From Hyphomicrobiales bacterium (GTDB lineage: Bacteria; Pseudomonadota; Alphaproteobacteria; Rhizobiales; Rhizobiaceae): a stretch of DNA of 64,000 bases. Shown here one piece after another: positions 27,971-36,936 of the stretch (its first letter is position 1; each line of letters begins with the position of its first letter). The stretch is taken from positions 60,625-124,624 of the forward strand of contig UCFC01000014.1 in the NCBI GenBank assembly GCA_900471515.1, read 5' to 3'. The translations under genes and the position numbers were made by a program. The notes under the pieces are model-generated. The model was not told where the DNA came from. It searched no databases and saw only the letters and a list, made by a program, of their open reading frames with translations.

Positions 27971-29221
27971 TCAGCTCTCGCGGGTAATCGTGATGAATTC
28001 CGTGCCTTCGCCGGTCTCGGAACCGAGCCCCGTATCGGATATCGTCAAGGTCGTGCCGGGCGCAAGCAGCGCATCGATCCGGTGGCGGGTTTCGTCCGAC
28101 ATCGAGATGCGGCTGAGCGCTCGGGCGATCGGACGGCCGCTGATGATGGAGCTTTCCTGGCTGGTGATGCCGAGCCGTTTGGCCGTTTCACGCGACAGAT
28201 TGTTTTCCAGCGTCACGCCCAGCCAGTCCGCCGTGCCGGCCGCCGCGTCGACAGCATGCAGCGAGAAGAAATGCGTGCCGAGAGCAAGGCCCGGATCGGC
28301 AATGGTAACGGGTGCCTCGAAAAGCGGCTTGAAATCCCGCCGCACCATGATGACGCCGTTCGGCGGTTCGCCTTTGCCTGCCGCAGCGTAAACTTCCCTA
28401 AGGAGAGTGTCGCTGATCAGGCCCTTGTCGCGGGCAAATTCCGTTGGCCGCAGCGCCTTGAAGGCATTGATGGCCTGAACGGTGGCAGGGCCGGCCAGCC
28501 CGTCGGGCTCGCCGGCGGCAAAGCCGAGACGGTTCAGCATTGTCTGGATATCGATGACGTTTTCGCGCAGCGTGCGGCGCGTAATCAGCATGCTGATCGG
28601 CGCGGCCTCTGCGGCAGGCGCCTGCAGCTGGATCTGCGGCATCGGCAGCGCAGCCGTCGTCTCGTTCATCGCCACCTGCACCGGGGTCCTGGCGTCGCCG
28701 ATGGCGGGCCGCAACTCCACGTCCGAGAGCAGCGGCGCCGGCTCCGGCCGGTCGGGGCGGAAGAGGGCCGGGTGGTCGATCGGCTCGGGCGTCAGCTCGC
28801 TGTCTGTAATGATGACCGGCACGCCCATCTCGGTCATGTTGTAGAGCGATTTGGCAAAGGCGCCGGGCATGCGCACACAGCCGTGCGAGGCCGGGTAGCG
28901 CGGCACGGAATTGGATTCGTGCAGCGCGATGCCGGACCAGGTCAGCCGCTGCATGAAGGGCATCGGCGCATTCGAATAGATGTTGGATTCGTGGTATCGT
29001 TGCTTTTCGATGACGGAAAAGATGCCGCTCGGCGTCGTATGCCCGTCCTTGCCGCTCGAGATTTTGGACGTCGCCACGACCTGCGTACCGTCATAGACGG
29101 CGAGCGATTGTTTGTCCTTGGACACGAAAATCTGCAGCGTGCGCGCATCGGCGGCAAGAGCCGGATGGACAAGAGCGGTTGCCGACAGCAACCCGATGAG
29201 GACGCTTACACGCACAGACAT
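27971..29221 (-). CDS. L,D-transpeptidase with peptidoglycan-binding domain
   Basis: A periplasmic enzyme that forms 3-3 peptidoglycan cross-links or attaches proteins to the wall. 416 residues from ATG 29221 (MSVRVSVLIG); the upstream in-frame ATG at 29308 would bury the signal peptide. Signal peptide about 1-24. YkuD domain about 28-145 with the catalytic motif SHGCVRM at 112-118 (Cys115) and the paired His101. A PG_binding_1-like repeat follows near 225-270 (DIQTMLNRLGFAAGEPDGL), then about 140 residues I cannot assign. Order YkuD then peptidoglycan-binding is the reverse of many L,D-transpeptidases. It is divergent from the FemAB-like gene. Confidence 0.92.
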   Translation of the reverse strand: MSVRVSVLIGLLSATALVHPALAADARTLQIFVSKDKQSLAVYDGTQVVATSKISSGKDGHTTPSGIFSVIEKQRYHESNIYSNAPMPFMQRLTWSGIALHESNSVPRYPASHGCVRMPGAFAKSLYNMTEMGVPVIITDSELTPEPIDHPALFRPDRPEPAPLLSDVELRPAIGDARTPVQVAMNETTAALPMPQIQLQAPAAEAAPISMLITRRTLRENVIDIQTMLNRLGFAAGEPDGLAGPATVQAINAFKALRPTEFARDKGLISDTLLREVYAAAGKGEPPNGVIMVRRDFKPLFEAPVTIADPGLALGTHFFSLHAVDAAAGTADWLGVTLENNLSRETAKRLGITSQESSIISGRPIARALSRISMSDETRHRIDALLAPGTTLTISDTGLGSETGEGTEFITITRES

Positions 29222-29373
29222 GACGCAATACACCACATGCACAAAACGACCGGAGTTAAGCACGCGAAGTTTAACGAAGGCTTGAATACGCCGGCGCGTC
29301 GCGATCACGAGATTGTGGGATATTCAATTTTATGCAAATCTAAATTAGGAGGAGTCTTGGGGGAGACTTGGAA

Positions 29374-31098
29374 ATGCATGTCGATATTGTTTCCGCGTTC
29401 GATGATCTGCATGCCCTGAAGGATAATTGGAACGAGGTGTACGCCGCCGATCCGGAGGGAAACTACTTCCTCTCCTGGCATTGGATCGCCAGATGGCTGG
29501 AGCGGCGCGCGTCCTGGTTCGTTCTCGCCGCCAAGCGGCAGGAGGGGGACGAGCGCTACGTGGCTTTCCTGCCCATCCGGCTGCATGTCGAGTTCGAGGA
29601 ATGGCAGGGTCTCGTCAATATCGTCAGGCTCGGCGGCACGCCCTATGCCGGCTATAACGGCGTTCTGACACGGCCCGAGGATGCCGAAGCCGCGCTCGGC
29701 GCCTTTGCCGGCTGCCTGCAGACCTTCAACTGGAAACATTTTGATCTCGACGATGTCTACATGTCCGCGGAGAGGCTGAAGGCCTTTCAGGCCGCCTTTC
29801 CCGCCTCGGAATTCTCAAGAAGAAAGGTCCCGCGCCGGCCGCATATCACGGCCGACGGCGAAAACATCGATCACGACATCTATGTCTATGTGCCGCTCGG
29901 CGAGGATTTCGAAACCTTCCTGAACGAGCGCATGGGCGGCAAGACGCGGCGCAACGCGCGAAAGGCACTGCGCGATCTCGTCGCGCCGGAAAACGAGCTG
30001 CGCATGACGCATGTCACGCCGGAGACGATGGAGCGCGACCTCGAAATCTTCTACGAGATGTGGAACGTGCAGTGGGGCGAGCGCCAGCCGCGCTACGGCA
30101 AGTTCATCCTCGACAACAGCCGCCACATGCTGCCGGCCTGCATCGAGAACGGCACTGTCTTCATGCCGATCCTCTGGCACAGGGACAAGCCGGTCGCCAC
30201 CTTCATCAGCTTTCTGGATCCCTACCGGAAGTCGATAATGTGTTTCCTCGGAAGCCGCGATCTGACTTTCCGCCGTTCGATCAGCCCGGGCTTCATGCTC
30301 CATTGCTACAATCTGCGCTGGGCGATCGAGAACGGCTACCGCATCTACGACATGGGCACCGGCAATTACAGCTACAAGAATCTCTTCGGATCGGAAAACC
30401 ATGTCGTCGAGAAGCTGCAGATCTCCACGCTGACGGGCCGCAATATCGGCGATCGCCTCGATCCGCGGTCGCTGGGCATCGCCATGCACCAGGCGGTGCA
30501 TTTCTTCAGGAACGAAAACCTGGCCGCAGCCGAACTCTGCTGCCGGCAGATCCTGGCCGCCGACGATGCGCATGCGCAGGCCGGCGCCTTGCTGGCGAAA
30601 ATAGAGGCGGCGAGGCGGCCGAAGCCGACCGGCGATCCGGAAGCCCATTTCAGCGCCGCTGCCGAACGCCATCGGGCCGGCGATCTCAATGCCGCCGAAG
30701 CCGGCTATCGCGACGTGATCTTGCTCAAGCCGGATCATTTCGATGCCCTGCAGCATCTGGCACTGCTGCTGTTGCAGAAGGGCGACCTGCACGGTGCGGC
30801 AGCCTGTGTCGACAGGGCGATCGAAGCAAAGCCGACCTCCGCTTCGGCCTATTGCAACCGGGGCAATATTCTTGCGCTTCTGTCGAATTTCGAAGAGGCG
30901 CTGCGAAGCTATGACCGGGCCATCGCCCTGGACGCCGGCCACGCCATCGCCTTCAACAATCGCGGCAATGTGCTTCGCCGGCTGGGGCGCCAGAACGAGG
31001 CGGTGGAAAGCTACGATCACGCCGTCGCGATCGAGCCCGGTTATGCGCAGGCCGTGAAGAACAGGGAGGCGGCGCTCAAGGAAATGGCTCCGGCCTAG
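29374..31098 (+). CDS. FemAB/BioF2-like acyltransferase fused to TPR repeats
   Basis: A 574-residue cytoplasmic protein of two halves. Residues 1-375 are a GNAT-like fold of the BioF2/FemAB type ([12 protein letters not shown] near the start, [13 protein letters not shown] in the middle, then the second acyltransferase half with [18 protein letters not shown] and [17 protein letters not shown]). Residues 400-574 hold at least three TPR-like repeats such as [20 protein letters not shown] and [20 protein letters not shown]. Relatives act in amino-acid addition to wall peptides or in polysaccharide acylation; the substrate here is unknown. ATG 29374 follows GGGGGAG; an in-frame TTG lies six bases earlier. 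Stop overlaps dinB by four bases, convergent. Confidence 0.85.
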   Translation: MHVDIVSAFDDLHALKDNWNEVYAADPEGNYFLSWHWIARWLERRASWFVLAAKRQEGDERYVAFLPIRLHVEFEEWQGLVNIVRLGGTPYAGYNGVLTRPEDAEAALGAFAGCLQTFNWKHFDLDDVYMSAERLKAFQAAFPASEFSRRKVPRRPHITADGENIDHDIYVYVPLGEDFETFLNERMGGKTRRNARKALRDLVAPENELRMTHVTPETMERDLEIFYEMWNVQWGERQPRYGKFILDNSRHMLPACIENGTVFMPILWHRDKPVATFISFLDPYRKSIMCFLGSRDLTFRRSISPGFMLHCYNLRWAIENGYRIYDMGTGNYSYKNLFGSENHVVEKLQISTLTGRNIGDRLDPRSLGIAMHQAVHFFRNENLAAAELCCRQILAADDAHAQAGALLAKIEAARRPKPTGDPEAHFSAAAERHRAGDLNAAEAGYRDVILLKPDHFDALQHLALLLLQKGDLHGAAACVDRAIEAKPTSASAYCNRGNILALLSNFEEALRSYDRAIALDAGHAIAFNNRGNVLRRLGRQNEAVESYDHAVAIEPGYAQAVKNREAALKEMAPA

Positions 31099-32384
31099 CG
31101 GTTGCCCTTGCCGCCGAACGTATAGCCGGTTTCGACCGTGCCTTTGCCGAACTTGTCGCGCAGCTTGTCCATGGCCGCTTCCGCCGCCGCGCGCCGGCCG
31201 GATTGCCGGTCGATGAGATCGGGCGGGTCGGCGCGGCCGGCATCGCCGAGATCGGTGACGCCGATGCCGATCAGGCGGAATTTCGTGCCGTCCGTTTCCT
31301 TCTCCAGAAGATCGAGCCCCGTGCGGAAGATCTTGTCGGCCAGTTGTGTCGGATCTTCGAGGCGCCGGTTGCGGGTGCGCGACTTGAAATCGGCCGTCTT
31401 CATCTTCAGCACCACGGTCCGGCCGGCAATGCCGCTCTTCTTCAGCCGCCACGAGACCTTTTCCGAGAGGTTGCGCAGGATCGGCACGAGATCGTCGTAA
31501 CGCGAGATATCGTCGAAGAAGGTGGTTTCGGCCGAAACACTCTTGGCGGGATCGTTGGCATGCACCTCGCGGTCGTCGATGCCGCGCGACAGGCGGGAGA
31601 GCCGCTGGCCGATGCTGCCGTAGCGGCGCATCAGGTCGTTCTCCTCCATCTGCTGCAGCTGGCCGACCGTGCGGATGCCGTCTGCTTCGAGCGTCGCGGC
31701 AAAAGCCTTGCCGACGCCCCAGATCGTCGTCACCGGACGCGGCGCCAGAAACGCCACGGCCTCCTCGCGTCCGATGACGGAAAAGCCGCGTGGCTTCTGC
31801 AGGTCGGAGGCGACCTTGGCGAGAAACTTGCAATAGGAAAGGCCGACCGAAACGGTAATGCCGATCTCCTTCTCGACGCGGCGGGCGAATTTCGCCAGCG
31901 TGCGGGCCGGCGGGTCGTGATGCAGCCGCTCGGTGCCGCCGAGTTCGAGGAACGCTTCGTCGATGGAGAGCGGCTGCACCAGCGGCGTCAGCTCCTGCAT
32001 CAGCGCGCGGACCTGCCGGCCGACGGCGACGTATTTCTCCATGTCGGGACGGATGACCACCGCCTGCGGACAGGCCTCCAGCGCCTTGAACATCGGCATG
32101 GCCGAGCGCACGCCGTGAATGCGGGCGATATAACAGGCCGTGGAGACGACGCCGCGCTTGCCGCCGCCGATGATGACGGGCTTGTCGGCAAGCTCCGGAT
32201 TGTCGCGTTTTTCCACGGCGGCATAGAAGGCGTCGCAATCGATATGCGCGAGCGTCAGGTCGTAGAGCTCTTGATGGCGCACGAGGCGTGGGCTGCCGCA
32301 GGCATGGCAGCGACGTGCCTCGCCCTTCTGCTCGGCAAGGCAGTCGCGACAGAAGCCGGGTGTCTTGTCAGATGCAGGCGCCAT
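31095..32384 (-). CDS. dinB: DNA polymerase IV with N-terminal zinc ribbon
   Basis: A Y-family translesion polymerase. 429 residues. Catalytic blocks are [17 protein letters not shown] and the acidic pair in [13 protein letters not shown]; the thumb helix-hairpin-helix is [17 protein letters not shown] and the little finger follows. The first 35 residues carry an extra C-x2-C...C-x2-C zinc ribbon (FCRDC, RCHAC) not present in E. coli DinB. ATG 32384 is chosen because the -10 box and LexA site lie just upstream; the earlier in-frame ATG at 32414 is inside the -10. Regulation by LexA is therefore directly visible. Confidence 0.95.
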   Translation of the reverse strand: MAPASDKTPGFCRDCLAEQKGEARRCHACGSPRLVRHQELYDLTLAHIDCDAFYAAVEKRDNPELADKPVIIGGGKRGVVSTACYIARIHGVRSAMPMFKALEACPQAVVIRPDMEKYVAVGRQVRALMQELTPLVQPLSIDEAFLELGGTERLHHDPPARTLAKFARRVEKEIGITVSVGLSYCKFLAKVASDLQKPRGFSVIGREEAVAFLAPRPVTTIWGVGKAFAATLEADGIRTVGQLQQMEENDLMRRYGSIGQRLSRLSRGIDDREVHANDPAKSVSAETTFFDDISRYDDLVPILRNLSEKVSWRLKKSGIAGRTVVLKMKTADFKSRTRNRRLEDPTQLADKIFRTGLDLLEKETDGTKFRLIGIGVTDLGDAGRADPPDLIDRQSGRRAAAEAAMDKLRDKFGKGTVETGYTFGGKGNR

Positions 32385-32389
32385 GGCGG

Positions 32390-32439
32390 GAACAAAGGTT
32401 GAACATCGCAACATTACGCCCTAAGCTTTCGAGTCTCAA
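32390..32439 (-). promoter_or_regulatory. dinB promoter and LexA box
   Basis: Read on the minus strand: TTGAGA (complement of 32434-32439), 17-base spacer, TAATGT (32411-32416), then GTTC-N7-GTTC (complement of 32390-32404, GAACAAAGGTTGAAC). Transcription would start near 32404 with the LexA box covering the first bases, leaving about 20 bases to the dinB ATG. The exact half-site spacing matches the alphaproteobacterial SOS box. Confidence 0.75.
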
Positions 32440-32454
32440 GAGAGGGAGGAGCGC

Positions 32455-33048
32455 TTGGCCGTGGATATTGATCTTCGTTTCGAACCCGTCACGGCCGAAC
32501 GCTGGGGCGACTTCGAAAAGCTGTTCGGCCCGCAGGGCGCCTTCTACAATTGCTGGTGCGTGGCGCTGCGCCTTCCCCATGCCGTGCGCACGAAGATGGA
32601 GCCCTCTGAGCGCAAGGCCCATATGCAGGGCCGCATTGCGGCCGGCCCGCCGCCGGGCCTTCTCTCTTATGTCGAAGGCGAGCCTGTCGCCTGGGTGCAG
32701 GTGGGGCCGCGCCATGACGTGCCGCAATTCAACTCGCCGCGAACCGTCTCGCGGCCGCTGGAGGAGGGCGATGCGCATGATCCCGGGATCTGGGCCGTCA
32801 GCTGTTTCTTCCTGCTGCCGAAGCTGCGCGGAAAAGGCCTGAGCCACAAACTGCTCGGCGGCGCCGTCGACTACGCCCGCAGCCAGGGCGCTCGGCTCCT
32901 GGAAGCCTGTCCGATCGACCATGTGAAGCAATCGAAATCGGTCACGCTTTGCATCGGTTCGACGGCGATTTTCGATACGGCCGGTTTTGAGACGATCGCA
33001 AGGCGCAAGGACGGCCGGCCGCTCATGCGGCTGGATTTGCGCGGCTGA
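32455..33048 (+). CDS. GNAT family N-acetyltransferase
   Basis: A 197-residue protein with an acetyl-CoA-binding core: SCFFLLPKLRGKGLSHKLL carries the R/Q-x-x-G-x-G/A loop. Two neighbouring residues CW in the YNCWCVALR stretch recur in relatives with unknown substrate. Start is TTG 32455 or GTG 32461 after the GAGGGAGGA at 32442-32450; neither can be excluded. It is divergent from dinB, 15 bases from that promoter's -35. The 3' end overlaps the HAD-like gene on the other strand by 26 bases. Confidence 0.85.
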   Translation: MAVDIDLRFEPVTAERWGDFEKLFGPQGAFYNCWCVALRLPHAVRTKMEPSERKAHMQGRIAAGPPPGLLSYVEGEPVAWVQVGPRHDVPQFNSPRTVSRPLEEGDAHDPGIWAVSCFFLLPKLRGKGLSHKLLGGAVDYARSQGARLLEACPIDHVKQSKSVTLCIGSTAIFDTAGFETIARRKDGRPLMRLDLRG

Positions 33049-33700
33049 TCGCGTGTGCCGCAAGATGCTGGTCGATCAGCTCGGCGGCGTGGAGCCAGTC
33101 CCTTGCCCGCGCAATATCGGCGCCGGCGGTCGGCGCGAAGCGGTGAACGGGGGAGTTCGGCACGAGATGGATGAGCAGGCAATCGGCCACATGCTCCTTC
33201 ACGGAATGCAGGTTGCGCGCCATATCGTCGATGAAGACGACCGGAAGGTCGCGGCCGCCATGCAGGGCGTGGACGATCGGCCCTTTCGGCTGTTCGCTGG
33301 CAAGCAGCGGGAAGCCCAGGCCGATCCTGTCGAGAAGGCGGCGGCGATGGGCGGAAAACTGCGGCGGCATTGCGGTGAGGAACAGGATATCGGCATCGCC
33401 GGACAGGCGTTCGAGCGTCGAAACGACCGGATCGATCGGCGTCTGCCAGCTTTCCTGGGCCGCGAAGAATTCCAGGATCAGCCGGCTGACATGCTGGTCC
33501 TCCAGCGCAAGCCCGTCCGCCAGCGAGACGATGTTGCCGTGAAGGCGAAAGGAACGCGGCAGAAATTCGTGCCCGAGACTTTTGAGGTACAGCTGAGAGG
33601 GATCGATGAATTGCAGCACCACGTCGTCGACATCGCAGACGATGAGCGGCCTGTCGCCAAGGCGGATATGCGAAATGTCGAGTTCGCTGCCGTCGCTCAC
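33023..33700 (-). CDS. HAD-like hydrolase
   Basis: A 225-residue protein beginning at GTG 33700, two bases after the DUF3572 stop. Motif I is LIVCDVDDVVL, motif II the TAM in DILFLTAMPP, and the acidic motif IV is PVVFIDDMARN, so a haloacid-dehalogenase fold is likely. The motif I spacing DxDD is normal for phosphatases. The upstream in-frame extension to 33940 is rejected because it lies inside the DUF3572 gene. The substrate is unknown. Pairing with DUF3572 next to divK recurs, to my recollection, in rhizobia. Confidence 0.82.
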   Translation of the reverse strand: MSDGSELDISHIRLGDRPLIVCDVDDVVLQFIDPSQLYLKSLGHEFLPRSFRLHGNIVSLADGLALEDQHVSRLILEFFAAQESWQTPIDPVVSTLERLSGDADILFLTAMPPQFSAHRRRLLDRIGLGFPLLASEQPKGPIVHALHGGRDLPVVFIDDMARNLHSVKEHVADCLLIHLVPNSPVHRFAPTAGADIARARDWLHAAELIDQHLAAHAISRANPAA

Positions 33701-33702
33701 GA

Positions 33703-34017
33703 TCAATATTCCCCGGAATCGAGGCCGGGCGGGGAGAAGTGGCGCCATGCCGCCGTCAGCGCTTCCGGCGTCGTGCCCGTCGCCTCGCAGAAGGCGATTG
33801 CCGTCGGCTCGTGGTTCATGAGGAAATCCAGCATGCCGGCGAGAAAGGCAGGATCGTTGACGGCGTTGCGCACCTGCCGCGGTTCGACGCCGGTCAGCGC
33901 CAGGAAGCGGCCGAAGAGATCCGCATCGTTGGCCAGCCATCCGAGAACGGCGATGGCCGTTTCCTGCGGATCGGCTGCTGCCGCAAGTTGTTTCGAAGTC
34001 TTGAAGTTGCTTTGCAT
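33703..34017 (-). CDS. DUF3572 family protein
   Basis: A 104-residue helical protein without signal or membrane helix. The central RFLALTGVEPRQVRNAVNDP and the ending FLMNHEPTAIAFCEATG are what I associate with DUF3572, an alphaproteobacterial family of unknown function usually found beside divK. It is divergent from divK across 133 bases and runs directly into the HAD-like gene. Confidence 0.85.
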   Translation of the reverse strand: MQSNFKTSKQLAAAADPQETAIAVLGWLANDADLFGRFLALTGVEPRQVRNAVNDPAFLAGMLDFLMNHEPTAIAFCEATGTTPEALTAAWRHFSPPGLDSGEY

Positions 34018-34150
34018 TGCGATGGTCGAGTTACCTTTTCTTCAACCAAATACCGGTAGCTTGCACTATCGGTTTCATGGAGCCATTTGTCAGCTAATGT
34101 CTTTATCATGGGACATTTGGCTTCAAGAGCGGACGTAGGGACAGCTGGTC

Positions 34151-34522
34151 ATGCCCAAACAGGTGATGATTGTAGAAGATAACGAGCTCAACATGAAGCT
34201 CTTTCGCGACCTCATCGAGGCCTCGGGCTATACCACGATCCAGACCCGCAACGGCATGGAAGCGCTTGATCTTGCGCGTAAACACCGTCCCGATCTTATT
34301 CTTATGGATATTCAGCTTCCGGAAGTTTCCGGCCTCGAAGTCACCAAGTGGCTGAAGGAAGACGACGACCTGCATGTCATCCCGGTCATCGCCGTCACCG
34401 CCTTTGCCATGAAGGGCGACGAGGAACGGATCCGGCAGGGCGGTTGCGAGGCTTATGTCTCCAAGCCGATCTCCGTTCCGAAATTCATTGAGACGATCAA
34501 GACCTATCTGGGCGACGCCTAG
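34151..34522 (+). CDS. divK: Single-domain response regulator DivK
   Basis: An essential cell-cycle regulator in Alphaproteobacteria; phosphorylated DivK controls the DivJ/PleC/DivL kinases and hence CtrA. 123 residues, a bare receiver domain: acidic pair E9/D10, phospho-acceptor D53 in LILMDIQLP, conserved Thr/Lys in AVTAFAM and VSKPIS. It is followed after 17 bases by pleD, the same order as in Caulobacter. I found no convincing CtrA box upstream. Confidence 0.96.
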   Translation: MPKQVMIVEDNELNMKLFRDLIEASGYTTIQTRNGMEALDLARKHRPDLILMDIQLPEVSGLEVTKWLKEDDDLHVIPVIAVTAFAMKGDEERIRQGGCEAYVSKPISVPKFIETIKTYLGDA

Positions 34523-34539
34523 GGCATCGGAAAAGATTC

Positions 34540-35913
34540 ATGACGGCGCGAATACTGGTTGTTGATGATATTCCGGCAAATGTGAAGCTGCTCGAAGCGC
34601 GGCTGCTGGCCGAATATTTCGACGTGCTGACCGCCGCCGACGGCCATGAGGCGCTGGCGATCTGCGACCGCAACCAGGTCGATCTCATCCTGCTCGACAT
34701 CATGATGCCCGGCATTGACGGCTTCGAAGTCTGCGAGCGGCTGAAGGCCAATCCGAAGACCGCCCATATTCCCGTCGTCATGGTGACGGCGCTCGACCAG
34801 CCGGCAGACCGCGTGCGCGGCCTGAAGGCCGGTGCCGACGACTTCCTGACGAAGCCCGTCAACGACCTGCAGCTCATCTCGCGCGTCAAGAGCCTGCTGC
34901 GCCTGAAGACGCTGAGCGACGAGCTGCGCATGCGCGCCGAAACGGCCCACACGATGGGCATGGACGAACTGATGCGCACCGGCGACGGGCGCGCCGACGA
35001 GGCCGGGCAGGTATTGCTGGTCGACAGCCGCGCCAATTCGCAGGAACGCATCATCAAGACGCTGAAGCCGGTCGCCGACGTCACCGCCATTTCCGATCCG
35101 CAGGCCGCACTTTTCGAAGCCGCCGAGAACGCCTTCGAACTCGTCATCGTCAACGCCAATTTCGACGAATACGATCCGCTCAGGCTCTGCTCGCAGTTCC
35201 GCTCGCTGGAGCGGACCCGTTTTCTGCCGATCCTGATCGTCACCGAGCAGGGGGCCGACGACATGGTCATCCGCGCGCTCGATCTCGGCGTCAACGATTA
35301 TATCGTGCGCCCGGTCGATCCGAACGAACTCGTCGCCCGCAGCCTGACGCAGATCCGCCGCAAGCGCTACAACGACCGCCTGCGCGCCAGCGTAAAGCAG
35401 ACGATCGAGCTTGCCGTCACCGATCCGCTGACCGGTCTCAACAACCGCCGTTACCTCGACAGCCATCTCAACGTGCTCTTCAACCGTTCGATGGCCCGCG
35501 GCCGGCCGCTCTCGGTTCTGATAACCGATATCGACCGGTTCAAGCAGGTCAACGACACCTATGGCCATGACGGCGGCGACCAGATCCTGAAGGAATTCGC
35601 AAACCGCGTGCGCTCGACCGTCCGTGGCGCCGATCTCGCCTGCCGTTACGGCGGCGAGGAATTTGTCGTCGTCATGCCGGACACCTCGCCGGAGGTCGCC
35701 GCAGCCGTTGCCGAGCGCCTGCGCGCGGCAATCGAAAGCACGCCCTTCCTGTTGAAATCGTCGGGCGAGACGCTGAACATTACCGCCTCTTTCGGCATAT
35801 CTTCGCGCATCGCCTCCGTCATAACGCCCGACCAGCTGATGAAGCAGGCGGACCTTGCGCTCTATCAGGCGAAGAATACCGGGCGCAACCGCGTCGTGGC
35901 CTCGGCGGCCTGA
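34540..35913 (+). CDS. pleD: Diguanylate cyclase response regulator PleD
   Basis: Makes cyclic di-GMP when phosphorylated. 457 residues in REC-REC-GGDEF order. First receiver about 1-120 with D53; second receiver about 155-275 lacks the acceptor Asp (VNANFDEYD), as is usual for the PleD adaptor domain; GGEEF active site at 371-375. The inhibitory site RxxD is present as RGAD at 362-365. In Caulobacter PleD drives the swarmer-to-stalked change; here probably polar development or attachment. Confidence 0.97.
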   Translation: MTARILVVDDIPANVKLLEARLLAEYFDVLTAADGHEALAICDRNQVDLILLDIMMPGIDGFEVCERLKANPKTAHIPVVMVTALDQPADRVRGLKAGADDFLTKPVNDLQLISRVKSLLRLKTLSDELRMRAETAHTMGMDELMRTGDGRADEAGQVLLVDSRANSQERIIKTLKPVADVTAISDPQAALFEAAENAFELVIVNANFDEYDPLRLCSQFRSLERTRFLPILIVTEQGADDMVIRALDLGVNDYIVRPVDPNELVARSLTQIRRKRYNDRLRASVKQTIELAVTDPLTGLNNRRYLDSHLNVLFNRSMARGRPLSVLITDIDRFKQVNDTYGHDGGDQILKEFANRVRSTVRGADLACRYGGEEFVVVMPDTSPEVAAAVAERLRAAIESTPFLLKSSGETLNITASFGISSRIASVITPDQLMKQADLALYQAKNTGRNRVVASAA

Positions 35914-35934
35914 CAGCGACGCGTTCCGGAATGC

Positions 35935-35963
35935 GCCGCCATCGGTTATCCACCGATGGTGGC
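35935..35963 (+). terminator. Hairpin after pleD
   Basis: GCCGCCATCGGT / ACCGATGGTGGC pair over 12 positions (one wobble) around TATCC, 22 bases after the pleD stop. There is no T-run, so it may act as a transcript-end stabiliser rather than a classical terminator. Confidence 0.5.
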
Positions 35964-36387
35964 CGAACCTTACGAATATTTAATGTTGACGGCTGCAACG
36001 AAGGCGCCGTTTTTTCAACCCTATAGCCCAAAAATGGACTTTAAAGCCCGTTTCTTTCGATGGGACGTATCGCCAGCCCCTGAAAAACTAGAGGTCGTGA
36101 ATGTCGCAAGAAGAGCGGACTATAATTTCTCTGTAAGGAGAGTGGCTGGGTAAATCGTATTTCAAAAAACGTAACGCCGGCACCTTACCTAAGGGAAGGG
36201 GATGGCGGTGTTACTCAAATATAGTCGAGAGATTCTTGGGGGCTTCAAATATTGTCCTTTTGGTAAAAGAGAATTGGGCGCTTCTTTACACGTACCAAAA
36301 CTGGACTTTTAACCATAGAATCATACTCGGAAATTTTACCATTAAGAATTTGTTGATTTTCTTTCATTTTTGCGCAAATTATCGGCT
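35964..36387. other. AT-rich non-coding stretch between pleD and candidate RNA
   Basis: No frame here has a plausible start and coding bias. The stretch is much richer in A and T than the rest of the window. Several promoter-like sequences are possible; only the one at 36353-36381 (TTGATT, 17 bases, AAATTA) is well placed for the structured RNA downstream. Confidence 0.6.
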
Positions 36388-36578
36388 CAGAACAGAAAAC
36401 GCTCCCAAGGAGGAGCTGTCGATACCCCATGATGCTCAGGTCCGCCGCATCTCCTGGGTCGTGGGGTCGGTCGGCTGGTACGCAATCTTAAACGGTTCCT
36501 CGTGCCGTTTTGCATGCTGGCCGACCCCCTTTCGAAAAAAAACGCCGTCACTTCCCAGAGAGGAAGGACGGCGTTTTT
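36388..36578 (+). ncRNA. Candidate structured small RNA between pleD and rpmG
   Basis: A GC-rich island of about 190 bases in an AT-rich gap, preceded by TTGATT-N17-AAATTA (36353-36381) and ended by an intrinsic terminator. It folds into successive stems: CTCC/GGAG near 36403-36415; CCCCA/TGGGG enclosing CTCAGG/CCTGGG near 36425-36466; and GGGGTCGG/CCGACCCC near 36464-36529 enclosing AAACGG/CCGTTT. No coding frame fits. It could be one of the conserved alphaproteobacterial small RNAs; I cannot name it. The minus strand is possible because the terminator also has eight A residues on its left side. Confidence 0.45.
36538..36578 (+). terminator. Bidirectional intrinsic terminator
   Basis: AAAAACGCCGTC pairs with GACGGCGTTTTT, with CTTCC/GGAAG extending the stem inside. 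Five T residues follow on the plus strand, eight on the minus strand. It could end the candidate RNA on the plus strand and act as a second stop for rpmG transcripts. Confidence 0.8.
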
Positions 36579-36620
36579 CTTGTTTGCGCTAACATGAACC
36601 GCCGGCTGCCCGTTGCAAAC

Positions 36621-36651
36621 AAAAAGCGCGCAACCCGAAGGCGCGCGCTTT
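36621..36651 (-). terminator. rpmG terminator
   Basis: On the minus strand AAAGCGCGC pairs with GCGCGCTTT, followed by further T residues (AAAAA at 36621-36625 on the plus strand), 25 bases after the rpmG stop. Confidence 0.8.
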
Positions 36652-36675
36652 CTAAAGAACCGCAGGATCAGTTGA

Positions 36676-36843
36676 TTACTTGATCTTGGTTTCCTTGAAC
36701 TCGACATGCTTCTTGGCAATCGGGTCGTACTTGGTCTTCGTCATCTTGTCCGTCATCGTACGGCTGTTCTTCGTCGTGACGTAGAAGAAACCGGTGTCGG
36801 CCGTCGACAGAAGCTTGATCTTGATAGTGGTAGCCTTGGCCAT
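36676..36843 (-). CDS. rpmG: 50S ribosomal protein L33
   Basis: A 55-residue ribosomal protein ([10 protein letters not shown] ... KETKIK). It is the cysteine-free (C-minus) L33 form: the positions that hold the zinc CxxC pairs in other paralogues are replaced ([20 protein letters not shown]), so expression does not depend on zinc. The start is ATG 36843. Its terminator is at 36621-36651. Confidence 0.97.
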   Translation of the reverse strand: MAKATTIKIKLLSTADTGFFYVTTKNSRTMTDKMTKTKYDPIAKKHVEFKETKIK

Positions 36844-36936
36844 GGTCGTCCTGCCTTTAAGAAAATGAAAGCCGTGGAAAGCCGGATAGGCTCCACGGCA
36901 AATTCTGGCGCGAAACTACGAATCTGACCCGAAAAG

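Noticed and set aside
33701..33940. N-terminal extension of the HAD-like gene into DUF3572
   Set aside because: The extension overlaps a complete DUF3572 gene in another frame and has shadow-type composition. GTG 33700 follows the DUF3572 stop directly.
34018..34150. Possible CtrA box upstream of divK
   Set aside because: TTAC...TTCAA-like sequence does not match TTAA-N7-TTAA closely enough.
36387..36580. SRP (4.5S), RNase P or 6S RNA in the pleD-rpmG gap
   Set aside because: The conserved GGTCAGGTCCGGAAGGA core of SRP RNA and the GAGGAAAGTCCGGGC element of RNase P are absent, and the fold does not look like the single long bubble hairpin of 6S RNA.
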